NCBI GenBank assembly: GCA_964612565.1
Contig: CAZTDP010000004.1
Span: 1-63,138, forward strand
DNA length: 63,138 nucleotides
From: CAZTDP01 sp964612565
Lineage (GTDB): Bacteria > Patescibacteriota > WWE3 > UBA101185 > UBA10185
Reading direction: 5' to 3'
A program made the position numbers and the translations under genes. Shown here one piece after another: positions 40,888-50,571 of the stretch (positions are counted from its first letter, which is position 1; each line of letters begins with the position of its first letter). The notes under the pieces were generated by a model. The model saw nothing but the letters and a program-made list of their open reading frames with translations, had not been told where the DNA came from and made no database searches.

Positions 40888-42929
40888 TCTAAACCAAGTA
40901 TAGCAAGTTCATTCATAGCTCGGGTAGCGGCAACAAATGCGTGCCTAGCTTCCTCAAAGCTCGACAACTTATCAAGATTAAGCCCGATCACATAAACCTT
41001 TGAGAACTCAAGTCCCTTACAATCCTTTTCATTCATCAGATAAATACCTTTTGGTAAATAGTGGATTCGTGATTTGGAATTAAGAATAATAAGCTCGTCG
41101 TCTGTAAACTTACTTTTTAAAAAGTTTTCAATCTCGCCAATTACAGTTGTATCGTAAACTATTACACCTACACTTTTGTTAAAGTCCTTAATATCTTCTG
41201 CTAGCATTTCCTTAAACCTAGAAATCATATCTGAACTTTTTTTAAAGACTTCTCTCACCGGTTCTTGCCCTGTACGATTTATTGATTTTGGCAAGTAGGT
41301 CTTTGTGTATGGGCTTAAAATCTTTTGCGCTAAATCTATTATCGGCTTTGTACTTCGATAATTTGTATCTAGTTCAAATTCAATTGCGGTCTTTGCTTCT
41401 TTAATAATTTCATTTAGATCTTTCCAGGTTTTAATTCCTGTTGGATCTAAGGATTGGTTTAAGTCGCCAAAGATAGCGAATCTGCCCCTTAGAACAACTT
41501 TCGAAAGGATGGCATATTCTAGCGGACTAAAATCTTGACCTTCATCTACGACACAGTATTCGTATATAGGGTGTTTTTGAATTCCGACTAAAGACAGATA
41601 CATAAAAACAAACAGCAGTGCTTCGTTGTATGGAAGTGGTTTTGTAACATCAATCTTGTACTCTTTTGCCATACTAATTAATGTCTTTTTTCGTAAATCA
41701 TTTTTTATATCGTTTAGTTTTGAAATTATCTTGCGCAAAGCTTTGATGTTTTCGCGGCAAAGATACGCGCGTATTGAATCATCCATCAATTCTTTAAGAT
41801 CCTCTTTTTGGCTAGTAAGTTCTTCTTCCAAATCGTTTAGGATATCGGTTATATTTTCAAACGGTGTTATGTTTTTGCTGTATTTATAACCTCCAAACGG
41901 TTCAAATTCTTGTATAGCAAAAAGATCTGTAAGCTGTTTGGAAACACCTGCGTGTGACTCATTTATTTTGTTATTTAATTTTTTTAGATCATCAAGGCTC
42001 AAGTCTTTAAGACCGTTATGAGCAATATCTAAATTAAGTTGAACACCTAATTCTTCTCTAAAAGTTAAGTTTACAATTATCTCGCGAATCGTTTTGTAAT
42101 TTATGTCAAAAATTCCAAGTTTAGGAAACAGTGTCGACAAATAACCAACCAGTATTTGATTTTTAGCTATAACAATTGATTTATTTGAGTGTATTAAAGT
42201 CGGAAAGTTAAAAAATATATGTGCAAGTTTATGAATGGCCACGGTGCTCTTTCCACTTCCAACACAGCCTTGCACAACACAAACTTGTCTTGGGTCTGAT
42301 TCGATAATATCCATCTGGGATTGCTGAATTGTCTCAACAATATCTTCTAAAACGCCTCCGGTCTTTTTACCTATTTTGTCAACAATTATGTCGTTTTCGT
42401 CAAGCTGAATATCGTTGTTGTAGTACTTAGTAAGCTCACCTTTTTCTATTTCAAAGGTGCGCTTTAATTTAAGGTCGCGGGTTTCGGTGCCGCCTGGTGT
42501 TTCATAACTTACGTTTTTTTGAGGATACCTATAACGATAGTAAACGGACGCGACCCGGGCACGCCAGTCTGTAACAATAGGCTTATTCTCCGTGTAACCA
42601 AATTTTCCAATGTAAAACTTTTCTTCACTAGCTCCTTTGTTTGTATAAAGGTCTATGCGGGCAAAAAACGGCTGATCTTCAAGAAATTTTAATTCGTCCA
42701 AACGTTTAAACTTATCCTTTAAATTAACAGCTTCGTTTTTTTCGTGAAGTTGCTGCAAAAACATCTCAAAATCAGGACCGTACTCGGCTTCTCTAAGATC
42801 TTGCAAACGAGAAAGATTTTCGCTTCCAACCACATTTAGCGAACTTTCAAGATCAGCATGGGCATTTTTAACTTTGCCCACAACTTCTTTTGTATATTTA
42901 CTTTCCTCGTTAAATACTTTATCCGCCAT
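40884..42929 (-). CDS. helD: HelD-like superfamily 1 helicase/translocase
   Basis: 681 aa. The N-terminal coiled-coil region (1-110), Walker A VQGCVGSGKSTVA (about residues 218-230) placed after an unusual N-terminal arm, YCVVDEGQDFSPLEY as motif II, GDLNQSLDP as motif III and late motifs including KGLEFSKVYVIGL and HAFVAATRA match HelD, which removes stalled RNA polymerase from DNA. UvrD-type repair helicases are the alternative, but the length and N-terminal arm favour HelD. It overlaps rsmI by one base and the glycosyltransferase gene by 4 bp. Confidence 0.78.
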   Translation of the reverse strand: MADKVFNEESKYTKEVVGKVKNAHADLESSLNVVGSENLSRLQDLREAEYGPDFEMFLQQLHEKNEAVNLKDKFKRLDELKFLEDQPFFARIDLYTNKGASEEKFYIGKFGYTENKPIVTDWRARVASVYYRYRYPQKNVSYETPGGTETRDLKLKRTFEIEKGELTKYYNNDIQLDENDIIVDKIGKKTGGVLEDIVETIQQSQMDIIESDPRQVCVVQGCVGSGKSTVAIHKLAHIFFNFPTLIHSNKSIVIAKNQILVGYLSTLFPKLGIFDINYKTIREIIVNLTFREELGVQLNLDIAHNGLKDLSLDDLKKLNNKINESHAGVSKQLTDLFAIQEFEPFGGYKYSKNITPFENITDILNDLEEELTSQKEDLKELMDDSIRAYLCRENIKALRKIISKLNDIKNDLRKKTLISMAKEYKIDVTKPLPYNEALLFVFMYLSLVGIQKHPIYEYCVVDEGQDFSPLEYAILSKVVLRGRFAIFGDLNQSLDPTGIKTWKDLNEIIKEAKTAIEFELDTNYRSTKPIIDLAQKILSPYTKTYLPKSINRTGQEPVREVFKKSSDMISRFKEMLAEDIKDFNKSVGVIVYDTTVIGEIENFLKSKFTDDELIILNSKSRIHYLPKGIYLMNEKDCKGLEFSKVYVIGLNLDKLSSFEEARHAFVAATRAMNELAILGLE

Positions 42930-43609
42930 TAAAAACCCTCTTTTGAGACAATAACTACAAATTCGCCTTTAAGTTTTGTTGTCTTAACTTGGCTTAGCAC
43001 TTCTGAAACCTTGCCGCGCCAAACTTTTTCGTAGATTTTCGTTAAATCATTGCACAAAAACATCGATCTGTCGCCCAAAACCTCTAATATTTCTTCCAGG
43101 CATTTTACTATTCGAAAGGGAGATTCGTATACAACGATACTTGTATCCAAAGAACCGTATTCTTTCAACACTTTTTTTCGATGCGCTCCTGACTTAGGTA
43201 AAAATCCTATAAAAGTAAATTTATCTGTGGGCATCCCTGATACCGACAAAGCTGCAATTACTGCCGACGGCCCGGGAATTGTAATTATTTCAACTCCTAC
43301 TTTTGACAATTCATTAACTAATTTAAAACCGGGATCGGAAATAAGAGGGGTTCCGCTATCCGAAACCAGAGCCAAAGTTTTTCCGTCGGACAACATATCC
43401 TTTATATTTTGAATTACCCTTGTATGATTCTGATCGCGATACGAAATTTGGGGTTTGCTAAAATTATATTGTTTTAAAACTTTTTCGGTTTCGCGAGTGT
43501 CTTCGGACAAAATAAGATCAACTGATTTTAGAACCTCCAAAGCTCGAAGGGTAATATCGGTAAGATTTCCAATTGGGGTTGAAACAATGTACAATTTGCC
43601 TTTAAACAT
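42929..43609 (-). CDS. rsmI: 16S rRNA 2'-O-ribose methyltransferase RsmI
   Basis: 226 aa, shorter than E. coli RsmI because the C-terminal domain is missing. The core is standard: LYIVSTPIGNLTDITLRAL, the SEDTRETEKVLK block, ALVSDSGTPLISDPGF and GPSAVIAALSVSG. It methylates the ribose of C1402 in 16S rRNA. A TACAAT box 9 nt before the ATG supports a leaderless start. It heads an operon with HelD, a glycosyltransferase and a PAP2 phosphatase, and is divergent from tgt. Confidence 0.93.
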   Translation of the reverse strand: MFKGKLYIVSTPIGNLTDITLRALEVLKSVDLILSEDTRETEKVLKQYNFSKPQISYRDQNHTRVIQNIKDMLSDGKTLALVSDSGTPLISDPGFKLVNELSKVGVEIITIPGPSAVIAALSVSGMPTDKFTFIGFLPKSGAHRKKVLKEYGSLDTSIVVYESPFRIVKCLEEILEVLGDRSMFLCNDLTKIYEKVWRGKVSEVLSQVKTTKLKGEFVVIVSKEGF

Positions 43610-43641
43610 ACGTTATAGATTGTACCATTTTGTTAGCATCA

Positions 43642-44712
43642 ATGGGTAAGGTACGCATGGACTTAAAACTAAAAAGCGGAAAATTTAATCTGCCTGTATT
43701 TTTCCCCGACGCAACGCACGGGTTTGTAAAAGGATTGGCCACACAGGATTTAATTAACGCAAAGGTTCAAGGGCTTGTTATAAACACGTACCACGCAATT
43801 GTGGATGAAACAGTTGAAAGAATTGCGAAATTAGGCGGATTACATAAATTTATATCATTTAACGGGCCAATTATCACAGATTCGGGTGGTTTTCAAGTAA
43901 TGTCGTTAATCCACAGAAATCCCTCAAACGGCAAAATAACGGAGGACGGTATTAAATTTAAGATTCAGGGTAAAAAAGCACCACTTTGGCTAACGCCTGA
44001 AAACTGTATTCAAACTCAAATAAAATTGGGTGCAGATATCATTATGTGTTTAGACGACTGCACGGATCCCTCTCAACCGCACAATGAACAAGAGGTTTCT
44101 ATCGAAAGAACTGTTAGGTGGGCAAAACGATGTAAAGATGAATTTGAAAAATTAACGTTAGATATTGAAATTACAAAGAAACCACGGCTATTTTCAATTA
44201 TTCAAGGCGGAAACTCAAAAGAACTTCGAAAGGAATGTGCTGAAAAGCTTGTGAAAATAGGCTTTGACGGCTTTGGTTTTGGCGGATGGCCGGTTGACGG
44301 CGAACGAAACTTTTTAACCGAAATCGTTGACTACACCGCTTCCCTAATGCCGGATGACAAACCTAAATACGCAATGGGAGTTGGAAAACCACAAGATATA
44401 GTTTCATGTGTAACCATGGGCTACAACATGTTCGACTGTGTACTTCCCACCAGGGATGCCAGGCACGAGCGCTTATACATTTTTGACGGCTCAAAAGAAA
44501 AATTTGGCTACATTCACATAGGATCCTCAAAATACGTTAGCGACACCTCTCCGATTTCTGAAATGTGTGACTGTGAAACCTGCAAACATTACAGTAGGGC
44601 CTATCTGCACCATTTGTTCAAACAAAAAGACAGCGCCGCTATTAGATTGGCTACTATTCATAACCTTAGATTTTACTCGATGCTAATGGAAACTTTTGAA
44701 GATCGGATCTAG
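43642..44712 (+). CDS. tgt: tRNA-guanine transglycosylase
   Basis: 356 aa from the ATG at 43642; other candidate starts lie 12 nt upstream (TTG) and 15 nt downstream. The catalytic core shows ITDSGGFQVMSL (first catalytic Asp), DDCTDP, IQGG, GFGFGGWPVDGE and VGKPQDI, the second Asp in FDCVLPTRDARH, and the zinc site CDCETC with a later His. It exchanges the wobble guanine of certain tRNAs for queuine or its precursor. No queuosine synthesis genes are nearby, so the base is probably scavenged, a common state in reduced genomes. Confidence 0.94.
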   Translation: MGKVRMDLKLKSGKFNLPVFFPDATHGFVKGLATQDLINAKVQGLVINTYHAIVDETVERIAKLGGLHKFISFNGPIITDSGGFQVMSLIHRNPSNGKITEDGIKFKIQGKKAPLWLTPENCIQTQIKLGADIIMCLDDCTDPSQPHNEQEVSIERTVRWAKRCKDEFEKLTLDIEITKKPRLFSIIQGGNSKELRKECAEKLVKIGFDGFGFGGWPVDGERNFLTEIVDYTASLMPDDKPKYAMGVGKPQDIVSCVTMGYNMFDCVLPTRDARHERLYIFDGSKEKFGYIHIGSSKYVSDTSPISEMCDCETCKHYSRAYLHHLFKQKDSAAIRLATIHNLRFYSMLMETFEDRI

Positions 44713-44718
44713 TATAAT
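44713..44718 (+). promoter_or_regulatory. -10 box of rel gene
   Basis: TATAAT ends 6 nt before the ATG at 44725 and only 1 nt after the tgt stop. There is no space for a Shine-Dalgarno, the clearest leaderless start in the window. Confidence 0.7.
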
Positions 44719-44724
44719 CAGACT

Positions 44725-46131
44725 ATGACAAGTGTTGAGTTAGTTGAGAAAGCAAAAGACTTTGCGCAAAAAGTGCACTCCGGCCACAGCCGCTTATCCG
44801 GTGAAAATTACTTTTGGCACCTGCACCGAGTTGCCGAACTTCTCGAACAAAACGGTGTTACAGACCCCGAAATAATAGCCGGCGCCTATTTACACCACGT
44901 GCTGGATTTGGATTCCACAAATAAACAAACCTTGCTAAAAGAGTTTGGACCCGGTATATCCGACATCGTTTCGGAGTACAAACGTGTATCTGATAACGAA
45001 ATAAGCTCAATCAGCCCAAAAGACTACAACGAAAACGTAATTGTTCAAACGTATTTAAATCTAATTAAAAACCCAAAAACATTAATTGTCAGACTTGCAG
45101 ATAAAGTAGATAACATAAGATCGGCATATGTTCTTCCTAAAGAAAGTGCTAAAAACGTTGCCGAAAAAGCAATTTATCTGTATTCACCTATATGTCAGCT
45201 TTTAGGTCTTCACGGTTTTGTTGCAGAACTTGAGAACGAAGCGTTTAAAATTTTAAACCCCGGCAAGTACTACTCTATTGCCGCCTATTTAAAAAAGAAA
45301 ACACCCGAGATAGAAGCTAATCTTTCGGACGCAGTTACATTTGTTAGCGAAATTTTAACTGAAAATAACATTGAGGCCCGAATCGATTATAGAGTTAAAC
45401 ACATTTACAGCATTTACAAGAAGGCCGTCAAATATCACGAAACAAAGGGCACCAGGTCGTTAGAGAAAATATACGACATTGCTGCGATGCGCATATTGGT
45501 AAATACCGTGGAAGAGTGCTATAAAACCGAAGATCTTCTCAAACAAGCATGGAAGTATCTTACCGAAGAACGTGACGACTATATCAACAAGCCAAAACCA
45601 AGCGGCTATCAAAGTATTCACAACACCTTTGTGGTCACACCAACCCTTAATGTTGAGGTACAGATTAAAACTAAAGAAATGCATGAAATTAACGAGTACG
45701 GCATCGCGAGCCACACGTTTTATAAAACAGGCGAAAAACTTAAAAAAACCCTACAAGTAGATACAAACTGGGTAAAACAAATGAGTCTCGAACAAAACAA
45801 CGGAACTATAGATATTGGGTTTTTTAACAAATATGTTTACGTATTTACTCCAAAGGGCGATATTAAACAGCTTCCGCGAGGTGCAAATTTAATTGATTTT
45901 GCCTACAGTATTCACAAAGATTTGGGAAACGCGTGCGTCGGCGGAACTGTTAACGGGGATTTTCAAAAATTGACTTACGAGCTTAAGGATGGAGATCGGG
46001 TTGAAATTAAAGTGTTAAAACACAAAAAAGTTCCAAGCTCAGATTGGATTGACTTGGTAAAAACAAGAAAAGCAAAAGAGGAAATTAGAAAAGCTTTAAG
46101 AAACTCAAAAGAAAAGAATGCCTTTAACTAA
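44725..46131 (+). CDS. rel: Short Rel/SpoT-family (p)ppGpp synthetase with degenerate HD domain
   Basis: 468 aa. The HD domain (1-170) keeps the first His (YFWHLHRVAELL) and LADKVDNIR, but the usual HDxxED motif reads HHVLDL (about residue 57), so hydrolysis is doubtful. The synthetase domain (about 215-345) is complete: YDIAAMRILV, KPKPSGYQSIH and VEVQIKTKEMHEINEYG. A TGS domain (about 365-435) follows with VFTPKGDIKQLPRGANLIDFA. The helical, zinc-finger and ACT domains of long Rel proteins are missing. It should make the alarmone (p)ppGpp under starvation. Confidence 0.9.
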   Translation: MTSVELVEKAKDFAQKVHSGHSRLSGENYFWHLHRVAELLEQNGVTDPEIIAGAYLHHVLDLDSTNKQTLLKEFGPGISDIVSEYKRVSDNEISSISPKDYNENVIVQTYLNLIKNPKTLIVRLADKVDNIRSAYVLPKESAKNVAEKAIYLYSPICQLLGLHGFVAELENEAFKILNPGKYYSIAAYLKKKTPEIEANLSDAVTFVSEILTENNIEARIDYRVKHIYSIYKKAVKYHETKGTRSLEKIYDIAAMRILVNTVEECYKTEDLLKQAWKYLTEERDDYINKPKPSGYQSIHNTFVVTPTLNVEVQIKTKEMHEINEYGIASHTFYKTGEKLKKTLQVDTNWVKQMSLEQNNGTIDIGFFNKYVYVFTPKGDIKQLPRGANLIDFAYSIHKDLGNACVGGTVNGDFQKLTYELKDGDRVEIKVLKHKKVPSSDWIDLVKTRKAKEEIRKALRNSKEKNAFN

Positions 46132-46183
46132 ACCTTAAAACTCAAATTATGTGAGCTGTAAACAGGGCAAAGGCGAGCCGGAG

Positions 46184-46360
46184 TTACTTTAATCTTAGAA
46201 CTTCTTTATGAAGAGTATGTTTTCTTAATGTCGGATTATACTTCATTAATTCCATCTTTTCGGTTGTATTTATGCGGTTTTTTTCGGTTATATAGGTTCT
46301 TCTGCCTGTTTCAGTGCATTCAAGACCTATAACAAACCTGTTACCTTTTTTCTTTGCCAT
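46184..46360 (-). CDS. rpmG: Ribosomal protein L33
   Basis: 58 aa from the ATG at 46360 (MAKKKGNRFVIGLEC...). The sequence YITEKNRINTTEKMELMKYNPTLRKH contains the typical L33 end. Only one Cys remains, so the zinc site of C+ type L33 is lost. A TATAAT box lies 12 nt upstream of the ATG and no ribosome site is seen, so the mRNA is leaderless. It is divergent from leuS. Confidence 0.9.
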   Translation of the reverse strand: MAKKKGNRFVIGLECTETGRRTYITEKNRINTTEKMELMKYNPTLRKHTLHKEVLRLK

Positions 46361-46455
46361 GGAGCAAAATATATTATAGAATCGATTAAAATTCAAGGAC
46401 TTTTAAACTTGAGGGTCGGGCCCGGGCTAAGATCGGACCCGCTACAAAGATAAAC

Positions 46456-48927
46456 ATGAAAAAATATGATCATAAATCAGTTGAACAGAAATGGAAGGAT
46501 AAATGGTATAACGACAACATTTACGAAGCTGTAGATTTTTCCCCTAAACCAAAAAAGTACATTTTAGCCGAACTCCCCTACCCTTCCGGTCCTCATTTAC
46601 ACGTCGGGCATATGATGAGATACACGGTTCCGGATGTATATAGCAGATACTTAAGGATGAAGGGCTTTAATGTTATGTACCCAATGGGCTGGGACGCGTT
46701 TGGACTCCCAACTGAAGGGTACGCCATAAAAATGAATAAGACACCACAGGAGGTAACTAAGGAGCTTGCAGAGGGCTATAAAAAGTCTGCCCAAGACATG
46801 GGCTATGGAATTGACTGGAACCGCGAAATAACAACCTCAGATCCCGAATACTATAAATGGACACAGTGGCTGTTCTTAAAATTTTACGAAAAAGGCCTCG
46901 CTGTCCAAGAAGAAATGCCTGTATGGTGGTGCAAAGAACTAGGCGTCCTGGCTGACGAAGAAGTTTTAACCGACAAAGAAGGAAATAAAATAAGCGAGCG
47001 CGGAAGTTATGCTGTTGAGCGCAAAATGTTTAAACAATGGGTTTTAAAAATTCCTGAATACGCCGAGCAATTAATTAGCGGCCTAGAAGATACCGACTTT
47101 CCGGACTACATTAAAACCGCCCAAAAAAACTGGATAGGAAAGTCTACGGGCGCGGAAATCACGTTTACTACCGAAGGAAGCCGTTCCATTACGGTGTTTA
47201 CCACTAGAATAGATACAATTTTTGGAGCTTCGGCAATTATTATATCGCCTGAATACCCAAATATCGAAGATTTTGTAACCCCGGATCAAAAGGTAGCTGT
47301 GACAAAATACTTACACGAAGCTAAACAAAAAAGCGAAATGGAAAGAGTCGCTGAGCAAAAAGACAAAACCGGAGTTTTTACAGGATCTTATGCAATAAAT
47401 CCATTTAGCGGTGAAAAATGCCCTATTTGGGTCGCCGACTTTGTACTAGTAACATACGCGACAGGGGCAATAATGTGTGTTCCGGCTCACGATGAACGGG
47501 ACTGGGAGTTTGCCAAAAAGTTTGAACTTCCAATAAAACAAGTAATTTCGCCGTCAGACAATTCATCTTGGAACGTAAATGAAAAGGCATTTACTACCGA
47601 GGGACTTTTGGTTAACTCAGGCGCTTACTCCGGAATGGAAACAACGGCCGCAAAAAATAAAATGACTGATGACGCCGAATCAAAAGGCTTTGGAAAAGCA
47701 AAAATAAACTACAAAATGAGAAATTGGGTTTTTTCCCGTCAAAGATACTGGGGAGAACCCATACCGTTTGTTTACAAGCAAAACGGTGAAGTTGAAGCAA
47801 TTGTAAACACTCAAAATGCTAAAGAAGTACAAGAAAAACTGCCATTAGAACTTCCGCACACAAAAGATTATAAACCGGGCGAGGACGGCGGAGCACCTCT
47901 CGCTCGCTTAACAGACTGGGTAAATACAACGGACAGTAACGGCAATCCGGCAAAACGAGAAACCGAAACTATGCCCACATGGGCAGGATCAAATTGGTAT
48001 TTTATTAGGTACTGCGATCCACACAACGATAAAGAGTTTGCCAATTTTGATATTTTAAAATACTGGATGCCGGTAGATAAATATTTTGGCGATGGGGGCC
48101 ATACAACGATGCATCTCCTGTACTCAAGGTTTTGGTATAAATTCTTTTACGATCTTGGACTTGTCCCAACAACCGAACCTTATATGTGGAGAATGACAGG
48201 CGGTTTGCTATTAGGAGAAGACGGCCAAAAAATGTCCAAATCCAGAGGCAACGTCTTAAACCCCCGCGACATGATTCAAGAAGTTGGCGCGGACTCGTTA
48301 AGGATGTTTTTATGCTTTTTAGGCCCTTATGAAGAAACGTATCCATGGAATAACAACGGTCTTAAAGCAACAGCCAAGTTTATCGAAAATCTTTACTCTA
48401 TTAAAGAAAAGGTTTCTACCGCGCCTGAGGCAGGAAAAGATCTTGAAAAACCCTACAACATGATGGTTAAAAAAGTTACAGGTATGTGCGAGGATCTAAA
48501 AATGAATACATGCGTCAGCGAATTTATGATATTTGCCAACATTTGTAAAAAATCCTCAACCATAAGTACCGAGCAGTGGAAAGGGTATATTAAACTTCTA
48601 GCCCCCTTTATCCCATTTGCCGCCGAAGACCTTTGGCAGGAAATTAACGGTTGCACTGAGTGGAAAAAGGAAAACAGCGTTCATTTACAGGATTGGCCAA
48701 CTTTTGACGAAGCTTTACTGGTGGAAGATGCGGCAATGCTTCCTGTTCAAATAAACGGTAAAACAAGACTACAGCTTGAAATTCCTACAAACGCAGATCA
48801 AGCCGCTGTTGAAGAAATAGTTAAGAAAAACGAACTCCTAAGGGCAGCCCTTGAAAAGACCGGGCTGTCTCAAATAGAAAAGGTGTTTTACGTTAAAGCG
48901 CGCATTATTAATGTTGTTGCAAAATAG
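46456..48927 (+). CDS. leuS: Leucyl-tRNA synthetase
   Basis: 823 aa class I synthetase. PYPSGPHLHVGHMMRY contains the HIGH-type motif (HVGH, about residue 49), the CP1 editing domain runs from about 220 to 400 with TTRIDTIFGASAIIISPEY and the editing-site Asp in VPAHDERDWEFA, and KMSKS occurs in GQKMSKSRGNVLNP (about 591). A shortened anticodon-binding and C-terminal region ends the protein. It charges tRNA-Leu; two tRNA-Leu genes are in this window. An interrupted GGGTC/GACCC palindrome (46413-46440) precedes the start. Confidence 0.96.
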   Translation: MKKYDHKSVEQKWKDKWYNDNIYEAVDFSPKPKKYILAELPYPSGPHLHVGHMMRYTVPDVYSRYLRMKGFNVMYPMGWDAFGLPTEGYAIKMNKTPQEVTKELAEGYKKSAQDMGYGIDWNREITTSDPEYYKWTQWLFLKFYEKGLAVQEEMPVWWCKELGVLADEEVLTDKEGNKISERGSYAVERKMFKQWVLKIPEYAEQLISGLEDTDFPDYIKTAQKNWIGKSTGAEITFTTEGSRSITVFTTRIDTIFGASAIIISPEYPNIEDFVTPDQKVAVTKYLHEAKQKSEMERVAEQKDKTGVFTGSYAINPFSGEKCPIWVADFVLVTYATGAIMCVPAHDERDWEFAKKFELPIKQVISPSDNSSWNVNEKAFTTEGLLVNSGAYSGMETTAAKNKMTDDAESKGFGKAKINYKMRNWVFSRQRYWGEPIPFVYKQNGEVEAIVNTQNAKEVQEKLPLELPHTKDYKPGEDGGAPLARLTDWVNTTDSNGNPAKRETETMPTWAGSNWYFIRYCDPHNDKEFANFDILKYWMPVDKYFGDGGHTTMHLLYSRFWYKFFYDLGLVPTTEPYMWRMTGGLLLGEDGQKMSKSRGNVLNPRDMIQEVGADSLRMFLCFLGPYEETYPWNNNGLKATAKFIENLYSIKEKVSTAPEAGKDLEKPYNMMVKKVTGMCEDLKMNTCVSEFMIFANICKKSSTISTEQWKGYIKLLAPFIPFAAEDLWQEINGCTEWKKENSVHLQDWPTFDEALLVEDAAMLPVQINGKTRLQLEIPTNADQAAVEEIVKKNELLRAALEKTGLSQIEKVFYVKARIINVVAK

Positions 48928-48982
48928 TAGGCAAGCGGATCTAATCTAGCCTTATATCTGACCCGCCTGCTGTTCTAATCTG

Positions 48983-49744
48983 TTACTTCAGTTCAAAAGT
49001 AACTACAACCGATTTTGAGGCTTGAGTCGAGCCCGGTTCTACCGGAACCGCACTTCCTCCCCCGCCCATCGCCACAGTTTTTTCGTACATTGGTGTGTAG
49101 TAACCAGAGTTTAAAGAACCCTCATTTATTTGAACTACGCTACCAAGTCGCTTTCCCATTGAAATAGCCATTACTTGTGCTTTTTGTTTGGCATCCAGGA
49201 AAGCAGAATTAAGCAGGGACGCTTCATCAATAGTGGAATTGTCGACAGTAACCGAAGGCCCCCACATCGTAGCAGTCTTAAAACCTGTTAATAATGAAGT
49301 TAAATCGTCCGATTTTGACAAGTCACGAAGCGTAACTTCGACGGTATAATTTGCTGCCCAATCACCTTTTTCATAATCTTTTACAATTTGGCCGTCATAA
49401 ACAGGCACCTGTTTTTGGTAAACATTGAGATTTGTCGTCTTAACATCCTGTGCAGGTATTCCAAAAGACTTAACCTTAGCAACAATGTCGGAAGCTTGAT
49501 CGGAAATGTCTTTTACGGCTGCGGCTTTGTCCGCATTTGTTGCCTCCAGGTTCAAGGAATAGGACGCCACATTATTGCTAATTTGGGCCTGTGAATTTCC
49601 TGTAACGGTTATTGTACCGTTTTTGTTGTTTGTAAAATAGAAAAATACAGCAAAACCAACTACTAGCGCAAAGAGTCCCACAAACAAGGAAATTATTAAT
49701 TTAGGAGAGCTTATGATTTTATAGGTTGGCAGATTGTCTTTCAT
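48983..49744 (-). CDS. SIMPL-domain (DUF541) membrane-anchored protein
   Basis: 253 aa. An N-terminal helix (about 12-34) anchors an extracytoplasmic SIMPL domain with ITVTGNSQAQISNNVASYSLNLEA, DVKTTNLNVYQKQVPVYDG, YTVEVTLRDL and AKQKAQVMAISMGKRLGSVVQI. Members include the oxidative-stress protein YggE/BP26, which forms ring-shaped assemblies. No partner is encoded nearby. It converges with leuS and is divergent from map. Confidence 0.85.
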   Translation of the reverse strand: MKDNLPTYKIISSPKLIISLFVGLFALVVGFAVFFYFTNNKNGTITVTGNSQAQISNNVASYSLNLEATNADKAAAVKDISDQASDIVAKVKSFGIPAQDVKTTNLNVYQKQVPVYDGQIVKDYEKGDWAANYTVEVTLRDLSKSDDLTSLLTGFKTATMWGPSVTVDNSTIDEASLLNSAFLDAKQKAQVMAISMGKRLGSVVQINEGSLNSGYYTPMYEKTVAMGGGGSAVPVEPGSTQASKSVVVTFELK

Positions 49745-49791
49745 ATAAAAATATTAGCATATTTCACGCTAGCAACAAACGGTACCTGGGG

Positions 49792-49797
49792 TATAAT
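49792..49797 (+). promoter_or_regulatory. -10 box of map gene
   Basis: TATAAT ends 7 nt before the ATG at 49805 with no ribosome site, again a leaderless start. Confidence 0.65.
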
Positions 49798-49804
49798 TAA
49801 CATT

Positions 49805-50569
49805 ATGGGCTTAATAAAGTCATCTGAAGAAATACAAATAATGCGTGAGGGTGGAAAAATTCTTGGCAACCTATTAAAAGAACTGGAAGAAAAAGTTAAA
49901 CCCGGCACTGACTCTTATGAATTAGAGGAGTTTTTTATAAAAAGATGTAAGGATTTTAATGTTATTCCTACATGCAAAGGGTATAGCGATTACGGTCTTC
50001 CTGAGTTTCCCACAGGACTTTGTTTGAGCATAAACTCTGAATCTGTTCACTGCATACCAAAAAAAGGAGTAATTATAATGGACGGCGACGTTGTAACCGT
50101 TGATACCGTCATAATGCACAAGGGGCTTAACGTAGATGCTTCCTTTTCGAAAGTGGTGGGACAAGCAAACGATATAAAACAGCGGCTTGTTAAAGCTTCT
50201 CAAACCGCGCTGCTTGCTTCGGCAGACGAAGTCAGAGATGGTGTCAGAATAGGCAGGATTTCCCATAAAATGCAGAATGTTGTAGAATCTAACGGCTTTA
50301 ATGTACTTAAGGATTTTGCCGGGCATGGAATTGGCAAAGAGATGCACGAAGATCCGGAAATTCCTTGTTATGGCGGCAAAAACGACGGTCCAAGACTTAA
50401 GGAAGGGATGACTATCTGCATCGAGGCTCTCACATGCTCCGGTGATGATACCGTGATAAGTACAGGTGAATGGGAAACAAAGATGGACGACGGAGGCTAC
50501 TTTGCTCAATTTGAGCACACTATTCTGGTTACCAAAAATGGATACGAAATACTAACTCTGCCTGATTAA
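49805..50569 (+). CDS. map: Methionine aminopeptidase type I
   Basis: 254 aa, normal length. The substrate His lies in SESVHCIPKKG, the metal ligands in VTVDTVIMHKGLNVDASFS (two Asp), GHGIGKEMHEDPEIP (His), GMTICIEALTC (Glu) and FAQFEHTILVT (Glu). All five metal ligands are present. It removes the initiator Met from new proteins. The following gene starts 2 bp after its stop. Confidence 0.95.
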   Translation: MGLIKSSEEIQIMREGGKILGNLLKELEEKVKPGTDSYELEEFFIKRCKDFNVIPTCKGYSDYGLPEFPTGLCLSINSESVHCIPKKGVIIMDGDVVTVDTVIMHKGLNVDASFSKVVGQANDIKQRLVKASQTALLASADEVRDGVRIGRISHKMQNVVESNGFNVLKDFAGHGIGKEMHEDPEIPCYGGKNDGPRLKEGMTICIEALTCSGDDTVISTGEWETKMDDGGYFAQFEHTILVTKNGYEILTLPD

Positions 50570-50571
50570 AT

